Source: Streptomyces sp. CBMA156
GTDB taxonomy: Bacteria > Actinomycetota > Actinomycetes > Streptomycetales > Streptomycetaceae
Length of the DNA: 64,000 bases
Assembly: GCF_014596515.1 (NCBI RefSeq)
Contig: NZ_MSJQ01000426.1
Location: 1 to 64,000, forward strand
Reading direction: 5' to 3'
Program-made: the position numbers and the translations under genes
The notes under the pieces: model-generated
Databases searched by the model: none
What the model saw: the letters and a program-made list of their open reading frames with translations, nothing else
What the model was told of the DNA's origin: nothing
Shown here: in pieces, positions 1 to 8,482 of the stretch
Layout: every line of letters starts with the position of its first letter
Position numbering within the stretch: position 1 is the first letter of the stretch

Positions 1-1023
1 CGCCGGGGCGTGCTCGGTGGCGCCGGGGCGGTTGCCGGAGGCGCCGGAACCCGGGGTCTGCCCGGTGCCGGAGGTGCTGCCGGAGCCGCCCGCCGGAGAG
101 CCTGCCGGGGAACCGCCGGTCGGGTCGGCCGAGCCGTCGCCCGCTCCGGTGCCGGCCGAGTCACCGCTCGTGGCGGGTGGCAGGGCCAGGCGCAGGGGCG
201 CGACGTCCTCGCTTATGTCGTCGAAGAGCCGGTTCACCAGGTCGGCCTGCTGGGTGAGCTGGACGGGCAGCCTGCCCTGCAACTCGCTCCAGTGGCCGTC
301 CTCGTCGTGGGCGAAGCCGGCCAGTGCCCGCATCGGGTCGAGCGAGCCGTTGCTGCGGTAGACCGAACGCAGCAGGTCGCGGCCCTTGAGGGCGTCGGCG
401 TGCATGTCGTCCAGCGCGCGGCGGACCTGCTCGACGGTGACGGGGCTGAGCGCGCCGGCCGGGCCGGTGCGGCCGACCAGCGTCTTGGCCTCGCCGAGCC
501 GGGTGGCCGCGCTGTCGAGCAGCAGTTCGCCGCGCTCGGAGTCGGAGCCCGCGAGGTCGAACCTGAGCCCTTCCAGGCCGCGCTTCAGGCCGTACAGCGT
601 GTCCCCGGGGACGGCGTTCGAGCTGGCCGTGGCGGCGCCGGCCAGGCTGCCGACGGCGAGCCCGGCGACCAGTCCGCCGATCGCGAACCGCCGGCTCCAG
701 CGGCCGCGCGACGCCGCCCGGATCGTCCGGTGGCGGCGCTGGCGGGGGACCGCCCCGCCCGTCCCGCCGGCGAAGGCCTGCTCGAACGCGGCCATCAGCT
801 GGGCGCGTTGGACCGTTCGGACCTCCCGGTCCAGCACCGGCCCCGGCAGCCCACCCAGCGCGTCGGTCAGCCCGACCAAGCCGGCCATCGCGACCGAACC
901 GGTGCCGGTGGCAGCGGTGTTGTCCGATTCGGCGTTGGCCGCAGCGCGTTGCTCCGCCTGGTGGGCCTCCAGCGCCTCGGCGAAGGCCTTCGCCCGCCGG
1001 TGCTCCAGCACGTTTGCCGTCAC
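1..1023 (-). CDS. rsbN: RsbN-like anti-sigma factor (DUF5667), cut by the window edge
   Basis: The gene reads from a GTG at 1021-1023, preceded by GGGAGG at good spacing, and stays open to the left edge, so its 3' end is missing. About 340 residues are visible. A soluble N-terminal part is followed by one hydrophobic segment (IGGLVAGLAVGSLAGAA), then the DUF5667 signature PGDTLYGLKRGLEGLRFDLA and a Ser/Gly/Pro-rich tail. That layout fits a membrane-anchored anti-sigma factor. In Streptomyces, RsbN is encoded next to bldN and binds BldN; the same order here, with a BldN-type promoter upstream, supports the name. The function is inferred from family and neighbourhood. Confidence 0.8.
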   Translation of the reverse strand, partial: MTANVLEHRRAKAFAEALEAHQAEQRAAANAESDNTAATGTGSVAMAGLVGLTDALGGLPGPVLDREVRTVQRAQLMAAFEQAFAGGTGGAVPRQRRHRTIRAASRGRWSRRFAIGGLVAGLAVGSLAGAATASSNAVPGDTLYGLKRGLEGLRFDLAGSDSERGELLLDSAATRLGEAKTLVGRTGPAGALSPVTVEQVRRALDDMHADALKGRDLLRSVYRSNGSLDPMRALAGFAHDEDGHWSELQGRLPVQLTQQADLVNRLFDDISEDVAPLRLALPPATSGDSAGTGAGDGSADPTGGSPAGSPAGGSGSTSGTGQTPGSGASGNRPGATEHAPA

Positions 1024-1156
1024 GGGCCGCACCTCCCTTCGTCGTTGTCGACACCCCGGCCCGCCGGACGGTTGCCCTGGCTGGCCAAAGCCACTCCATC
1101 GGGTGATAGGCCGCAAATCGACTTGACCGTACGCCTGGTGGGGGCTTGCATGCTGG

Positions 1157-1185
1157 CCAACGAGCGGTGCGGGTGGTCGGTTACG
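1157..1185 (-). promoter_or_regulatory. BldN-type promoter of rsbN
   Basis: On the minus strand, CGTAACC (1179-1185) is followed after 16 bases by CGTTGG (1157-1162), about 135 bases before the rsbN start. As I recall it, the BldN consensus is a CGTAAC-like -35 and a CGTTGA-like -10. An anti-sigma gene driven by its own sigma factor would form a negative feedback loop. The motif is seen directly; its use is inferred. Confidence 0.55.
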
Positions 1186-1288
1186 CGCGGCTGATCATCG
1201 GACCGACCGTTCACCCTGACGTGTCGGCCCGGCGTGGACGGTGACGGCCCGCCGGGCCGTATGGCGGACGGGCCGTCGACGGTCCCGC

Positions 1289-2167
1289 TCATCGCGCGTC
1301 GGGCGGGAGCAGCCGGGCCAGGGTGCGTACGGCGCGGTACTGGAGGGTCTTGATGGCGCCCTCGTTCTTGCCCATGATCCGGGCCGTCTCGGCCACCGAA
1401 AGCCCTTGCAGGAAGCGCAGGGTGACGCACTCCTGCTGCTGCGGGTTGAGCCGGCGCACCGCGTCCAGCAGGGCGGCGTTGGAGAGCGACTCCAGCACCG
1501 ACTCCTCCGGGCTGCGCTCGCACTCGTTGGAGTCGAGCATCTCGCCGGTGGTGACCTCCAGCCGGAAGCGGCTGGACTTGAAGTGGTCGGCGACCAGGTT
1601 GCGGGCGATGGTGACCAGCCAGGCGCCGAAGTCCCGGCCCTGCCAGGTGAAGGTGCCGATCCGGCGCAGGGCGCGCAGGAACGTCTCGCTGGTGAGGTCC
1701 TCGGCGGTGGCCCGGCTGCCGACCCGGTAGTAGATGTAGCGGTAGACGGTGTCCGCGTAGTGGTCGTAGAGCCGGCCGAAGGCCTCGCTCTCGCCCGCCT
1801 GGGCCCGCTCGACCATCTCCATGATCGGGTTGTGCTCGGTCTCGTAGCCGGGGCTGGGCGCGGTCCTGGCGCGGCCCCGGCCGACCCCGGTGCTGCCCGA
1901 GCGGCCGCGCGAGCCGGTGCCGGTCGAGCCGGCGGCGGTGGTGCGCAGTGCCGTGCCGGGGCCCTGCGGGTGGCCGAACGTTCCTCCGGCGAGCGCGAGT
2001 TGGGGCGAGTCGGCGAACTGGCTGCGGAGCAGGCTGCGCAGCAGGTCCAGGCCGGTGGAGATCTGCCGCTCGGCGGTGGGCCGGCCGCGGAGGCCGGTGC
2101 GGGGGCGCAGGGGCACGGACGACGGGCGGGAGGGTGCAGGCGCGTCGTTCCGGACGGGTGGGTACAC
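1289..2167 (-). CDS. bldN: BldN, developmental ECF sigma factor with N-terminal pro-sequence
   Basis: BldN directs RNA polymerase to genes needed for aerial hyphae, including chaplins and rodlins. The 292-residue product has an N-terminal low-complexity extension of about 110 residues, then sigma region 2 (FGRLYDHYADTVYRYIYYRV and AEDLTSETFLRALRR) and region 4 (LNPQQQECVTLRFLQGLSV, then GKNEGAIKTLQYRAVRTLAR). In S. coelicolor BldN is made as a pro-protein with a similar extension that is removed, and the long N-terminus here matches this. The GTG start, read as VYPP-, has GGGAG 5-6 bases upstream and resembles the start known in S. coelicolor. rsbN follows 265 bases downstream. Identification is strong because the sigma core is nearly identical to known BldN. 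Confidence 0.95.
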   Translation of the reverse strand: MYPPVRNDAPAPSRPSSVPLRPRTGLRGRPTAERQISTGLDLLRSLLRSQFADSPQLALAGGTFGHPQGPGTALRTTAAGSTGTGSRGRSGSTGVGRGRARTAPSPGYETEHNPIMEMVERAQAGESEAFGRLYDHYADTVYRYIYYRVGSRATAEDLTSETFLRALRRIGTFTWQGRDFGAWLVTIARNLVADHFKSSRFRLEVTTGEMLDSNECERSPEESVLESLSNAALLDAVRRLNPQQQECVTLRFLQGLSVAETARIMGKNEGAIKTLQYRAVRTLARLLPPDAR

Positions 2168-2718
2168 GGGACTCCCAGAGGCAGAACTGTGGACGGATCA
2201 CCTCCGCCTGCGCGGAGAGCACTCCCCGAAGCGTCCGTTCGAGCGGGACGCGTGGTGACGTGCATCCAGGAGAGAATAACGCTTTGTGCAATGACAGCTA
2301 CACCGTGTGGTCGAAGTGGTCGTTTGGGATCCATTTGTTGTGCATATTCGGCTGACACTGACCGGTGCTGTCGGCGTTCATCCGGCTCAACGTGATCGAA
2401 CGGGTGCCCTGGGTGACCAATTGGGCGGCCTGAGGGGCGGTTTCCCAGCCTCGGGGCCCGGCAACCCCCGACTTTCCAGGTCTGGCGAACGATCAGAACC
2501 AGTCACTCGGCGACAGGTTCGTGCAGGTGGTCCGACTGTCCTGCGGCGAAAGGGAGTTCGCCCGTACGAGGGGCCAGGTCAGAGGCCTTGTTGACGCCCG
2601 CTCACCCTCCGGGGCGAGCCCGCCAGGGCGGCCCCGAACGCCTCCGAACGGGCTCCGAACGTCTCGGAACGCCTCGGAACGTCTCCGGACGGGCTGCGGG
2701 CCGGCTCCGGCGCGACGC
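2168..2718. other. Intergenic region upstream of bldN
   Basis: This 551-base stretch has no convincing gene. The part nearest bldN (about 2260-2360) is clearly less GC-rich than its surroundings and probably holds the bldN promoter, but I could not fix -35/-10 boxes. The far end carries a short tandem repeat described separately. Confidence 0.5.
2634..2697. repeat. Imperfect 10-11 base tandem repeat
   Basis: Six consecutive variants of CCGAACGNCT / CCGGACGGGCT are visible (CGAACGCCT, CCGAACGGGCT, CCGAACGTCT, CGGAACGCCT, CGGAACGTCT, CCGGACGGGCT). The array starts about 20 bases downstream of the HAD gene stop and lies in the intergenic space before bldN. No role is known to me. Confidence 0.6.
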
Positions 2719-3714
2719 TCAGGCGCGGTGCCGCCGCCGGTTCAGCGCCACCCCGGCCGCCGTCGCGCCGGCCAGCACCCCGAGCGCGGCCGCCGCCGGC
2801 AGCCCCACCCGGGCCGCCTTGCGTCCGGTCCTGAAGTCCCGCACCCGCCAGCCCTGGGCCCGGGCGTGGCGGCGCAGCGCGCCGTCCGGGTTCACCACGT
2901 ACGGGTGGCCGACCAGCGAGAGCATCGGGATGTCGTTGGCCGAGTCGCTGTAGGCGGCGCAGCGGTCGAGGTCGAGGCGTTCGCGCCGGGCCAGCGCGCG
3001 GACGGCGGCGGCCTTGGCCGGTCCGTGCAGCAGGTCGCCGACCAGCCGGCCGGTGTAGCAGCCGTCCCTGGCCTCGGCGACGGTGCCGAGCGCGCCGGTC
3101 ATGCCGAGCCGCCTGGCGATGATCCTGGCCACCTCCAGCGGGGCGGCGGTGACCAGCCAGACCCGCTGGCCGGCGTCCAGGTGCATCTGGACCAGGGCGC
3201 GGGTGCCGGGCCAGATCTTGTCCGCCACGACGTCCTCGAAGATCTCCTCGCAGATCGCCTCCAGGTCGGCGGTTCGCTTGCCCGCCACGATGCCGAGGGC
3301 GGACTGCTTGGCGTCCGAGATGTGGTCCGGGTCCTCGGTGCCGTGCAGCCGGAACCAGGTCTGCTGCCAGGCGAAGCGGGCGATGTCGCGGCGGGTGAGG
3401 AAGCCGCGGCGGTAGAGGCCGACGCCGAGGTAGAAGACCGCGGCGCCGCGCAGGATGGTGTTGTCGCAGTCGAAGAAGGCGGCGGCGCGGGGGTCGTCCG
3501 GGTCCGGGGTGTGGTCCCCGTCCGGGGCCTTGGGGGTCTTCCCCGCCCTGGCCTCGGCCGACGCGTCCGGCGCGGCGGAGCCCGGTCCCGCGGTGCCGGG
3601 CCCGGGTTCGGCGCGCAGCGCGGCCTCGGCCGCCTCGGCCGCGGCTTCGCCGGCCAGGGCGCTCCGCTCGCTGCTGGAACGCCTTGCCTGGGTGAGCCTT
3701 CTGAGCACGGCCAT
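2719..3714 (-). CDS. HAD-IB family hydrolase (SerB/CicA-like phosphatase)
   Basis: A 331-residue HAD-superfamily hydrolase, probably a phosphomonoesterase of unknown substrate. Motif I is FFDCDNTIL (nucleophile Asp and acid Asp), motif II is VWLVTAAP, and motif IV is the Asp pair region AYSDSANDIPML, all in the order expected for subclass IB. A charged Ala/Glu/Pro linker of about 90 residues precedes the catalytic domain, and a hydrophobic C-terminal stretch (AALGVLAGATAAGVAL) ending in Arg residues suggests membrane attachment. I chose the ATG that reads MAVLRRL; no strong ribosome site is seen and a start further upstream is open. It lies back to back with the glutaredoxin-like gene. Confidence 0.85.
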   Translation of the reverse strand: MAVLRRLTQARRSSSERSALAGEAAAEAAEAALRAEPGPGTAGPGSAAPDASAEARAGKTPKAPDGDHTPDPDDPRAAAFFDCDNTILRGAAVFYLGVGLYRRGFLTRRDIARFAWQQTWFRLHGTEDPDHISDAKQSALGIVAGKRTADLEAICEEIFEDVVADKIWPGTRALVQMHLDAGQRVWLVTAAPLEVARIIARRLGMTGALGTVAEARDGCYTGRLVGDLLHGPAKAAAVRALARRERLDLDRCAAYSDSANDIPMLSLVGHPYVVNPDGALRRHARAQGWRVRDFRTGRKAARVGLPAAAALGVLAGATAAGVALNRRRHRA

Positions 3715-3869
3715 GTCATCGAGGATAGCCAGCCGGGTGCGCGGTGGCCGTGACGGAGCCGTGCCCGCGAGGTGAACAGCTCCACCGGCCCCGCCGCGGG
3801 ACGAAGCGCAGGTCGGGGCGGGGGCCGGGCTCTCCGGGGGCGGGCGGCGCGGTGGCGCAGAATGGGGCG

Positions 3870-4145
3870 GTGAGCCCACTGCTGCGACGTAAGAGCCCCA
3901 AGCCCGCGGACCGGACCGTGACCCTGGTCGGCAAGCCCGGCTGCCACCTGTGCGACGAGGCCCGCGAGGTGATCGTCCGGGTGGCGGGCGAGCTGGGGGC
4001 GTCCTTCGAGGAGAAGGACATCACCCAGGACGCGGAGCTGTACCGCCGCTACTGGGAGCAGATCCCGGTCACCCTGATCGACGGCCGCCAGCACGACTTC
4101 TGGCGGGTCGACGAGCGCCGCCTGCGGACCGCCCTCGGCGGCTGA
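3870..4145 (+). CDS. Glutaredoxin-like thiol-disulfide protein
   Basis: A 91-residue protein with the glutaredoxin/DUF836 pattern: VTLVGKPGCHLCDEAREVI near the N-terminus, the cis-Pro region QIPVTLIDG, and a C-terminal DERRLRTAL helix. The active site is CHLC, not the CPYC of classical glutaredoxins. The GTG at 3870 (VSPLLRRK) gives the usual short family length; an earlier in-frame start would add a Gly/Arg-rich lead that looks non-coding. It is a probable cytoplasmic redox protein and sits in the block that ends with the redox sensor rex, but the exact substrate is unknown. Confidence 0.8.
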   Translation: MSPLLRRKSPKPADRTVTLVGKPGCHLCDEAREVIVRVAGELGASFEEKDITQDAELYRRYWEQIPVTLIDGRQHDFWRVDERRLRTALGG

Positions 4146-4328
4146 GCGGGGGCCGGGCCCGGCCCGGGCGGGCGTTCGTCCGTATACCGACCCCCCGCCG
4201 ATCGGCGGGGGCGGTTCGCCGAATCGTTGCCAAAGACACCCCGTCCCGGCATGGGGTGGGGCGGGTTGGTCGGCTTACGATCGAACGCGTTTGCGCCCAT
4301 GGGGGGCTGAGCACACGAGGAGTGCGCC

Positions 4329-5063
4329 ATGCTTCCCGGCCCTGCCCCTGGGACGCCCGGAGCCCGGGGCTTCGCGGTGGTGGACGTGGAGGCGACCGGC
4401 CGCAGTCCGTGGCGGCACCGGATGGTCGAGGTCGCGGTGGTGCTGCTCGACGAGCGGCTCCGCCCCGAGGGGGAGTTCGCCACCCTGCTGGACCCGCTGG
4501 GCCCGGTCGGCCCGACCCATGTGCACCGGATACGCCAGTGCGACGTCGAGGGCGCCCCGCGCTTCCGCGAGATCGCCCCGCTGCTGCTGGAGCTGCTGGC
4601 GGGCCGGGTGCTGGTCGGTCATCACGTCAGCTGCGACCACGCGTTCCTGGATCGCGAGTTCGCCAGGATCGGGGTCCCGCTGCCGCCCGTCCCGCTGCTG
4701 TGCACGATGCGGCTGGCCCGCGCCCACCTGCCGGCGGCCCGCGGTCACGGCCTGGCGGCCTGCGCGGAGGCGGCGGACCTCGGCTGGTACCCGGCGCACA
4801 CCGCGCTGGGCGACGCCCGGGTGACCGCCGAGCTGCTGCGGCACTGTCTGGACGCCCCGTCCTGCCCGCCGGACGACTGGACCGGCCCGCTGCGCGAGGC
4901 CGCCGGGGTGCCCTGGCCCCGGCTCGGCCGGGCCCGTTCCCGCCCGGCGGGCACCGGAGTCCCGCTGCTCCGCAGGGAGGCGCCGTACGGTCCCTGGCTG
5001 CCCGGTTGCCAAGCCCCGGAGGTGGTGCTGACCCAGGCCGGTGCTATGGGTTCGACGGCGTGA
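4329..5063 (+). CDS. DnaQ-like 3'-5' exonuclease (DEDDh)
   Basis: A 244-residue protein with the three exonuclease motifs of the DEDDh family: Exo I DVEATG (about residue 19), Exo II LVGHHVSCDHAFLDREF (about residue 95), and Exo III with the His/Asp pair HTALGDARVTAELL (about residue 157). These residues bind two metal ions and hydrolyse DNA or RNA from the 3' end. The start has GAGGAG at good spacing. It is the right size for a stand-alone exonuclease or proofreading subunit rather than a polymerase fusion. The Rex operator lies just after its stop codon. Confidence 0.88.
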   Translation: MLPGPAPGTPGARGFAVVDVEATGRSPWRHRMVEVAVVLLDERLRPEGEFATLLDPLGPVGPTHVHRIRQCDVEGAPRFREIAPLLLELLAGRVLVGHHVSCDHAFLDREFARIGVPLPPVPLLCTMRLARAHLPAARGHGLAACAEAADLGWYPAHTALGDARVTAELLRHCLDAPSCPPDDWTGPLREAAGVPWPRLGRARSRPAGTGVPLLRREAPYGPWLPGCQAPEVVLTQAGAMGSTA

Positions 5064-5101
5064 TGCGCATCACTGTGCGGGGACAAAACGGACACCATCT
5101 T

Positions 5102-5117
5102 TGTGCACACGTTCACA
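5102..5117. promoter_or_regulatory. Rex operator (ROP) upstream of rex
   Basis: The sequence TGTGCACACGTTCACA matches the Streptomyces Rex operator TGTGAACNNNTTCACA at all but one fixed base (A to C at position 5). It lies 48 bases before the rex start, so Rex probably represses its own rex-hem transcript when NADH is low and releases it when NADH rises. Confidence 0.9.
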
Positions 5118-5164
5118 AACGCATAGCCTGGCTGCCAAAGCCCAGCTTCACCCACAGGAGCACC

Positions 5165-6067
5165 GTGGCAATCGGCCGATCACCACAGAGCAGTTCGCAG
5201 ACGCCCGACCAGGGCGCCGCGCGCCGACCCTCGCGTGCCCGGGGCATCCCGGAGGCGACGGTCGCCCGCCTGCCCCTCTATCTGCGGGCACTCACCGCGC
5301 TCTCCGAGCGCTCGGTGCCGACGGTCTCCTCCGAGGAGCTGGCCGCCGCGGCCGGCGTGAACTCGGCCAAGCTGCGCAAGGACTTCTCCTACCTCGGCTC
5401 CTACGGCACCCGCGGCGTCGGCTACGACGTCGAGTACCTCGTCTACCAGATCTCCCGCGAACTCGGCCTGACCCAGGACTGGCCGGTCGTCATCGTCGGC
5501 ATCGGGAACCTCGGCCACGCGCTCGCCAACTACGGCGGCTTCGCCTCCCGCGGTTTCCGGGTCGCCGCCCTGTTGGACGCCGACCCCAACGTGGTCGGTT
5601 CCACCGCGGCCGGACTGCCGGTGCGCCACATGGACGAGCTGGAGTCGATCGTCGAGAGCCAGCACGTCTCCATCGGCGTGATCACCACCCCGCCCGGCGC
5701 CGCCCAGCAGGTGTGCGACCGGCTGGTGGAGGCCGGCGTCACCAGCATCCTGAACTTCGCCCCGACCGTGCTGACCGTCCCGGACGGCGTGGACGTGCGC
5801 AAGGTGGACCTCTCCATCGAGCTGCAGATCCTCGCCTTCCACGAGCAGCGCAAGGCCGGCGAGGAGCCGGACGACCGCGCCGAGTCGGTGCTGGACCGCG
5901 CCCCCGGTCCGGTCCGGGCGGCCGCCGCCAAGCTGCGCCGCGCTGCGGGCGGCACCGGCAAGGGCCGGGGCACCGTCGAGTCGGCGGCCAAGGACCAGGC
6001 CGAGCCGGCCAAGGGAAAGACCGCCACGGGCGGCGACGGGGATCTCTCCGCGGTGATGCCCGCATGA
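5165..6067 (+). CDS. rex: Redox-sensing transcriptional repressor Rex
   Basis: Rex binds NAD+/NADH and represses respiratory genes. The N-terminal winged helix is clear (VARLPLYLRALTAL, then SSEELAAAAGVNSAKLRKDFSYLGSYGTRGVGYD), followed by the Rossmann fold with GIGNLGHALANYGGF and the C-terminal swapped helix near VDLSIELQILAFHEQR. The GTG start reads VAIGRSPQSS and has an AGGAG-like site upstream. At 300 residues it is longer than Rex proteins I know (about 210-260): the last 50 or so residues are Ala/Lys/Gly-rich and probably disordered. hemA follows after 25 bases, as in Streptomyces rex-hem operons. Confidence 0.95.
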   Translation: MAIGRSPQSSSQTPDQGAARRPSRARGIPEATVARLPLYLRALTALSERSVPTVSSEELAAAAGVNSAKLRKDFSYLGSYGTRGVGYDVEYLVYQISRELGLTQDWPVVIVGIGNLGHALANYGGFASRGFRVAALLDADPNVVGSTAAGLPVRHMDELESIVESQHVSIGVITTPPGAAQQVCDRLVEAGVTSILNFAPTVLTVPDGVDVRKVDLSIELQILAFHEQRKAGEEPDDRAESVLDRAPGPVRAAAAKLRRAAGGTGKGRGTVESAAKDQAEPAKGKTATGGDGDLSAVMPA

Positions 6068-6092
6068 ACACCGAGAGCTGTGGGGGGCGGGC

Positions 6093-7433
6093 ATGAGCCT
6101 TCTCGTCGTAGGGCTGAGCCATCGCACGGCCCCGGTCGGGGTGCTGGAGCGCGCCGCGCTGACCGGTGAGGTGCCGACCCGGCTGCTGCACGACGCGGCC
6201 GCCACCACGACCGTCGCCGAGGCCGCGCTGCTGAACACCTGCAACCGGATCGAGCTGTACGCCGACGTGGACAAGTTCCACGCCGGCGTCGCCGAGCTGT
6301 CGCTGCTGCTGGCCCACCACAGCGGGGTGGACCTGGAGGAGCTGACCTCCCACCTGTACGTCCACTACGAGGACCGCGCCGTCCACCACCTCTTCTCGGT
6401 GGCCTGCGGCCTGGACTCGATGGTCGTCGGCGAGGGCCAGATCCTCGGCCAGCTGCGCGACGCCCTGGCCAAGGCCCAGGAGGAGCACACCGCGGGGCGC
6501 GGCCTGAACGAGCTGTTCCAGCAGGCGCTGCGGGTCGGCAAGCGGGCCCACAGCGAGACCGGCATCGACAAGGCAGGCCAGTCGCTGGTCACCTTCGGCC
6601 TGGAGCAGGTCGCGGCGGGCGCGGGCGAGATCGCCGGCAAGCGCGCGCTGGTCGTCGGCGCGGGATCGATGAGCTCGCTGGCCGCCGCCACCCTGGTCCG
6701 CTCCGGCGTGACCGACCTGCTGATCGCCAACCGGACCCCGGCCCGTGCCGAGCGGCTGGTCGAGATCCTCGGCCCGGACGTGGCCCGCACGCTGGACCTC
6801 GCCAAGGTGCCGGAGGCGCTGGCCGACGTGGACCTGGTGATCTCCTGCACCGGCGCGTCCGGCGTGGTGATCAAGGCCGAGGACGTGGCCGCCGCCGTCG
6901 CGGCCCGCACCTGCGCGCAGCCGCTCGCCCTGCTCGACCTGGCCATGCCGCGCGACGTCGACCACGCCGTGCACGAGCTGGCCGGCGCCCTGCTGGTCGA
7001 CCTGGAGAGCCTCTCCCACGCGCACGCCGCCAGCCCCGGCGTCGGCGACGTCGACGAGGTCACCCGGATCGTCTCCGACGAGGTGACCGCCTTCGGCGCC
7101 GCCCAGCGGGCCGCCCGGATCGCGCCGACCGTGGTCGCGCTGCGCTCGATGGCCTCCGGCGTGGTCGCCGCCGAGCTCGGCCGGCTGGACTCCCGGCTGC
7201 CCGACCTGGACGAGCGCTCCCGCGCGGAGATCACCCAGACCGTCCGCCGTGTCGTCGACAAGCTGCTGCACGCCCCGACCGTCCGGGTGAAGCAGCTGGC
7301 CGCCGAGCCCGGCGGTGCCTCCTACGCGGAGGCGCTGCGCGAGCTGTTCGACCTCGACCCGGCGGCCGTGCACGCCGTGTCGGGCACGCCCGTAGGCGGC
7401 GCGCCCCAGCCCTCGGCCGGGGGCGCCAGATGA
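6093..7433 (+). CDS. hemA: Glutamyl-tRNA reductase
   Basis: First committed enzyme of C5 heme synthesis: it reduces Glu-tRNA(Glu) to glutamate-1-semialdehyde with NADPH. The catalytic Cys is residue 50 in NTCNRIELYA, preceded by GLSHRTAPV; GEGQILGQLRDAL and the NADPH site GAGSMSSLAAATL follow, and a dimerization helix bundle ends the 446-residue protein. The ATG has a G-rich ribosome site. It overlaps hemC by four bases (ATGA), so the two are translationally coupled. It is placed under Rex control by the operator ahead of rex. Confidence 0.96.
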   Translation: MSLLVVGLSHRTAPVGVLERAALTGEVPTRLLHDAAATTTVAEAALLNTCNRIELYADVDKFHAGVAELSLLLAHHSGVDLEELTSHLYVHYEDRAVHHLFSVACGLDSMVVGEGQILGQLRDALAKAQEEHTAGRGLNELFQQALRVGKRAHSETGIDKAGQSLVTFGLEQVAAGAGEIAGKRALVVGAGSMSSLAAATLVRSGVTDLLIANRTPARAERLVEILGPDVARTLDLAKVPEALADVDLVISCTGASGVVIKAEDVAAAVAARTCAQPLALLDLAMPRDVDHAVHELAGALLVDLESLSHAHAASPGVGDVDEVTRIVSDEVTAFGAAQRAARIAPTVVALRSMASGVVAAELGRLDSRLPDLDERSRAEITQTVRRVVDKLLHAPTVRVKQLAAEPGGASYAEALRELFDLDPAAVHAVSGTPVGGAPQPSAGGAR

Positions 7434-8482
7434 ACCGTCAGCCATCCCACGAGTACCACCGGGACGATCACCTCATGAATGGTCAACCGATCACGGAGCA
7501 GCCCGCGGCCACCACGGCCCTGCGGCTCGGCACCCGGCGCAGCGCCCTCGCCATGGCGCAGTCGGGCATGGTGGCCCGCGAGGTGACCAGGGTCACCGGG
7601 CGCCCCGTCGAGCTGGTCGAGATCACCACCTACGGCGACACCTCGCGGGAGTCGCTGGCGCAGATCGGCGGCACCGGTGTGTTCGTCTCCGCGCTGCGCG
7701 ACGCGCTGCTGGAGGGCCGGATCGACTTCGCCGTGCACTCGCTCAAGGACCTGCCCACCGCCGCCCCCGAGGGCCTGGCGCTGGCCGCCGTCCCGGAGCG
7801 CGAGGACGTCAGGGACGCCCTGGTCGCGGCCGAGGGCCTGACCCTGGACGAGCTGGTGGAGAAGCTGGCCGGAGCCGGCCGCCCGGCCAGGATCGGCACC
7901 GGCTCGCCCCGCCGGATGGCGCAGCTGAACGCCTGGGCCACCGCCCGCGGCGCCCAGCTGGAGACCGTCGCGATCCGCGGCAACGTGGACACCAGGATCG
8001 GCTTCGTGACCAGCGGCGAGCTGGACGCGGTGGTGCTGGCCACGGCCGGCCTGAACCGGCTCGGCCGCAGCGCCGAGATATCCCAGCACCTCGACACCGA
8101 GGTGATGATCCCGGCCCCCGGCCAGGGCGCGCTCGCGATCGAGTGCCCCTCCGCCGCCACTGACCTGACCGCCGTGCTCGCGGCCCTGGACCACGCCCCC
8201 ACCCGGGTCGCCGTGGCCGCCGAGCGCGCCCTGCTGGCCACCCTGGAGGCCGGCTGCTCGGCGCCGGTGGCCGCGCTGGCCACCTGGGGCCGGGAGAACG
8301 AACTGCGGCTGGACGGCGTGGTCGGCGACCCCGACGGCTCCGCGCTGCTGAAGATGTCCGCCAACGGTCCGATCGTCCTCGACGAGACCGCCGAGCGGCA
8401 GGCGGTGGCCCTCGGCCGCGCGCTGGCCGACCGGCTGCTCGCCGCGGGCGCGGCCGCCCTGATGGGGGAGCGAGCCCGATGA
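7430..8482 (+). CDS. hemC: Hydroxymethylbilane synthase (porphobilinogen deaminase)
   Basis: Joins four porphobilinogen units into hydroxymethylbilane using a covalent dipyrromethane cofactor. Seen: LRLGTRRSALAMAQ, DFAVHSLKDLPT, RIGTGSPRRMAQL, RGNVDTRIG, and the cofactor Cys in LEAGCSAPVAAL. The start at 7430 overlaps hemA by ATGA and has GGGGG upstream; an alternative ATG at 7475 would remove a 15-residue lead and lies closer to the usual family N-terminus. Length is 350 (or 335) residues. It is the second gene of hemA-hemC-hemD-hemB. Confidence 0.95.
   Translation: MNRQPSHEYHRDDHLMNGQPITEQPAATTALRLGTRRSALAMAQSGMVAREVTRVTGRPVELVEITTYGDTSRESLAQIGGTGVFVSALRDALLEGRIDFAVHSLKDLPTAAPEGLALAAVPEREDVRDALVAAEGLTLDELVEKLAGAGRPARIGTGSPRRMAQLNAWATARGAQLETVAIRGNVDTRIGFVTSGELDAVVLATAGLNRLGRSAEISQHLDTEVMIPAPGQGALAIECPSAATDLTAVLAALDHAPTRVAVAAERALLATLEAGCSAPVAALATWGRENELRLDGVVGDPDGSALLKMSANGPIVLDETAERQAVALGRALADRLLAAGAAALMGERAR

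Noticed and set aside
3950-5164. Long N-terminal extension of rex
   Set aside because: The frame is open upstream only as a shadow of the exonuclease gene; the Rex operator and ribosome site fix the start at 5165.
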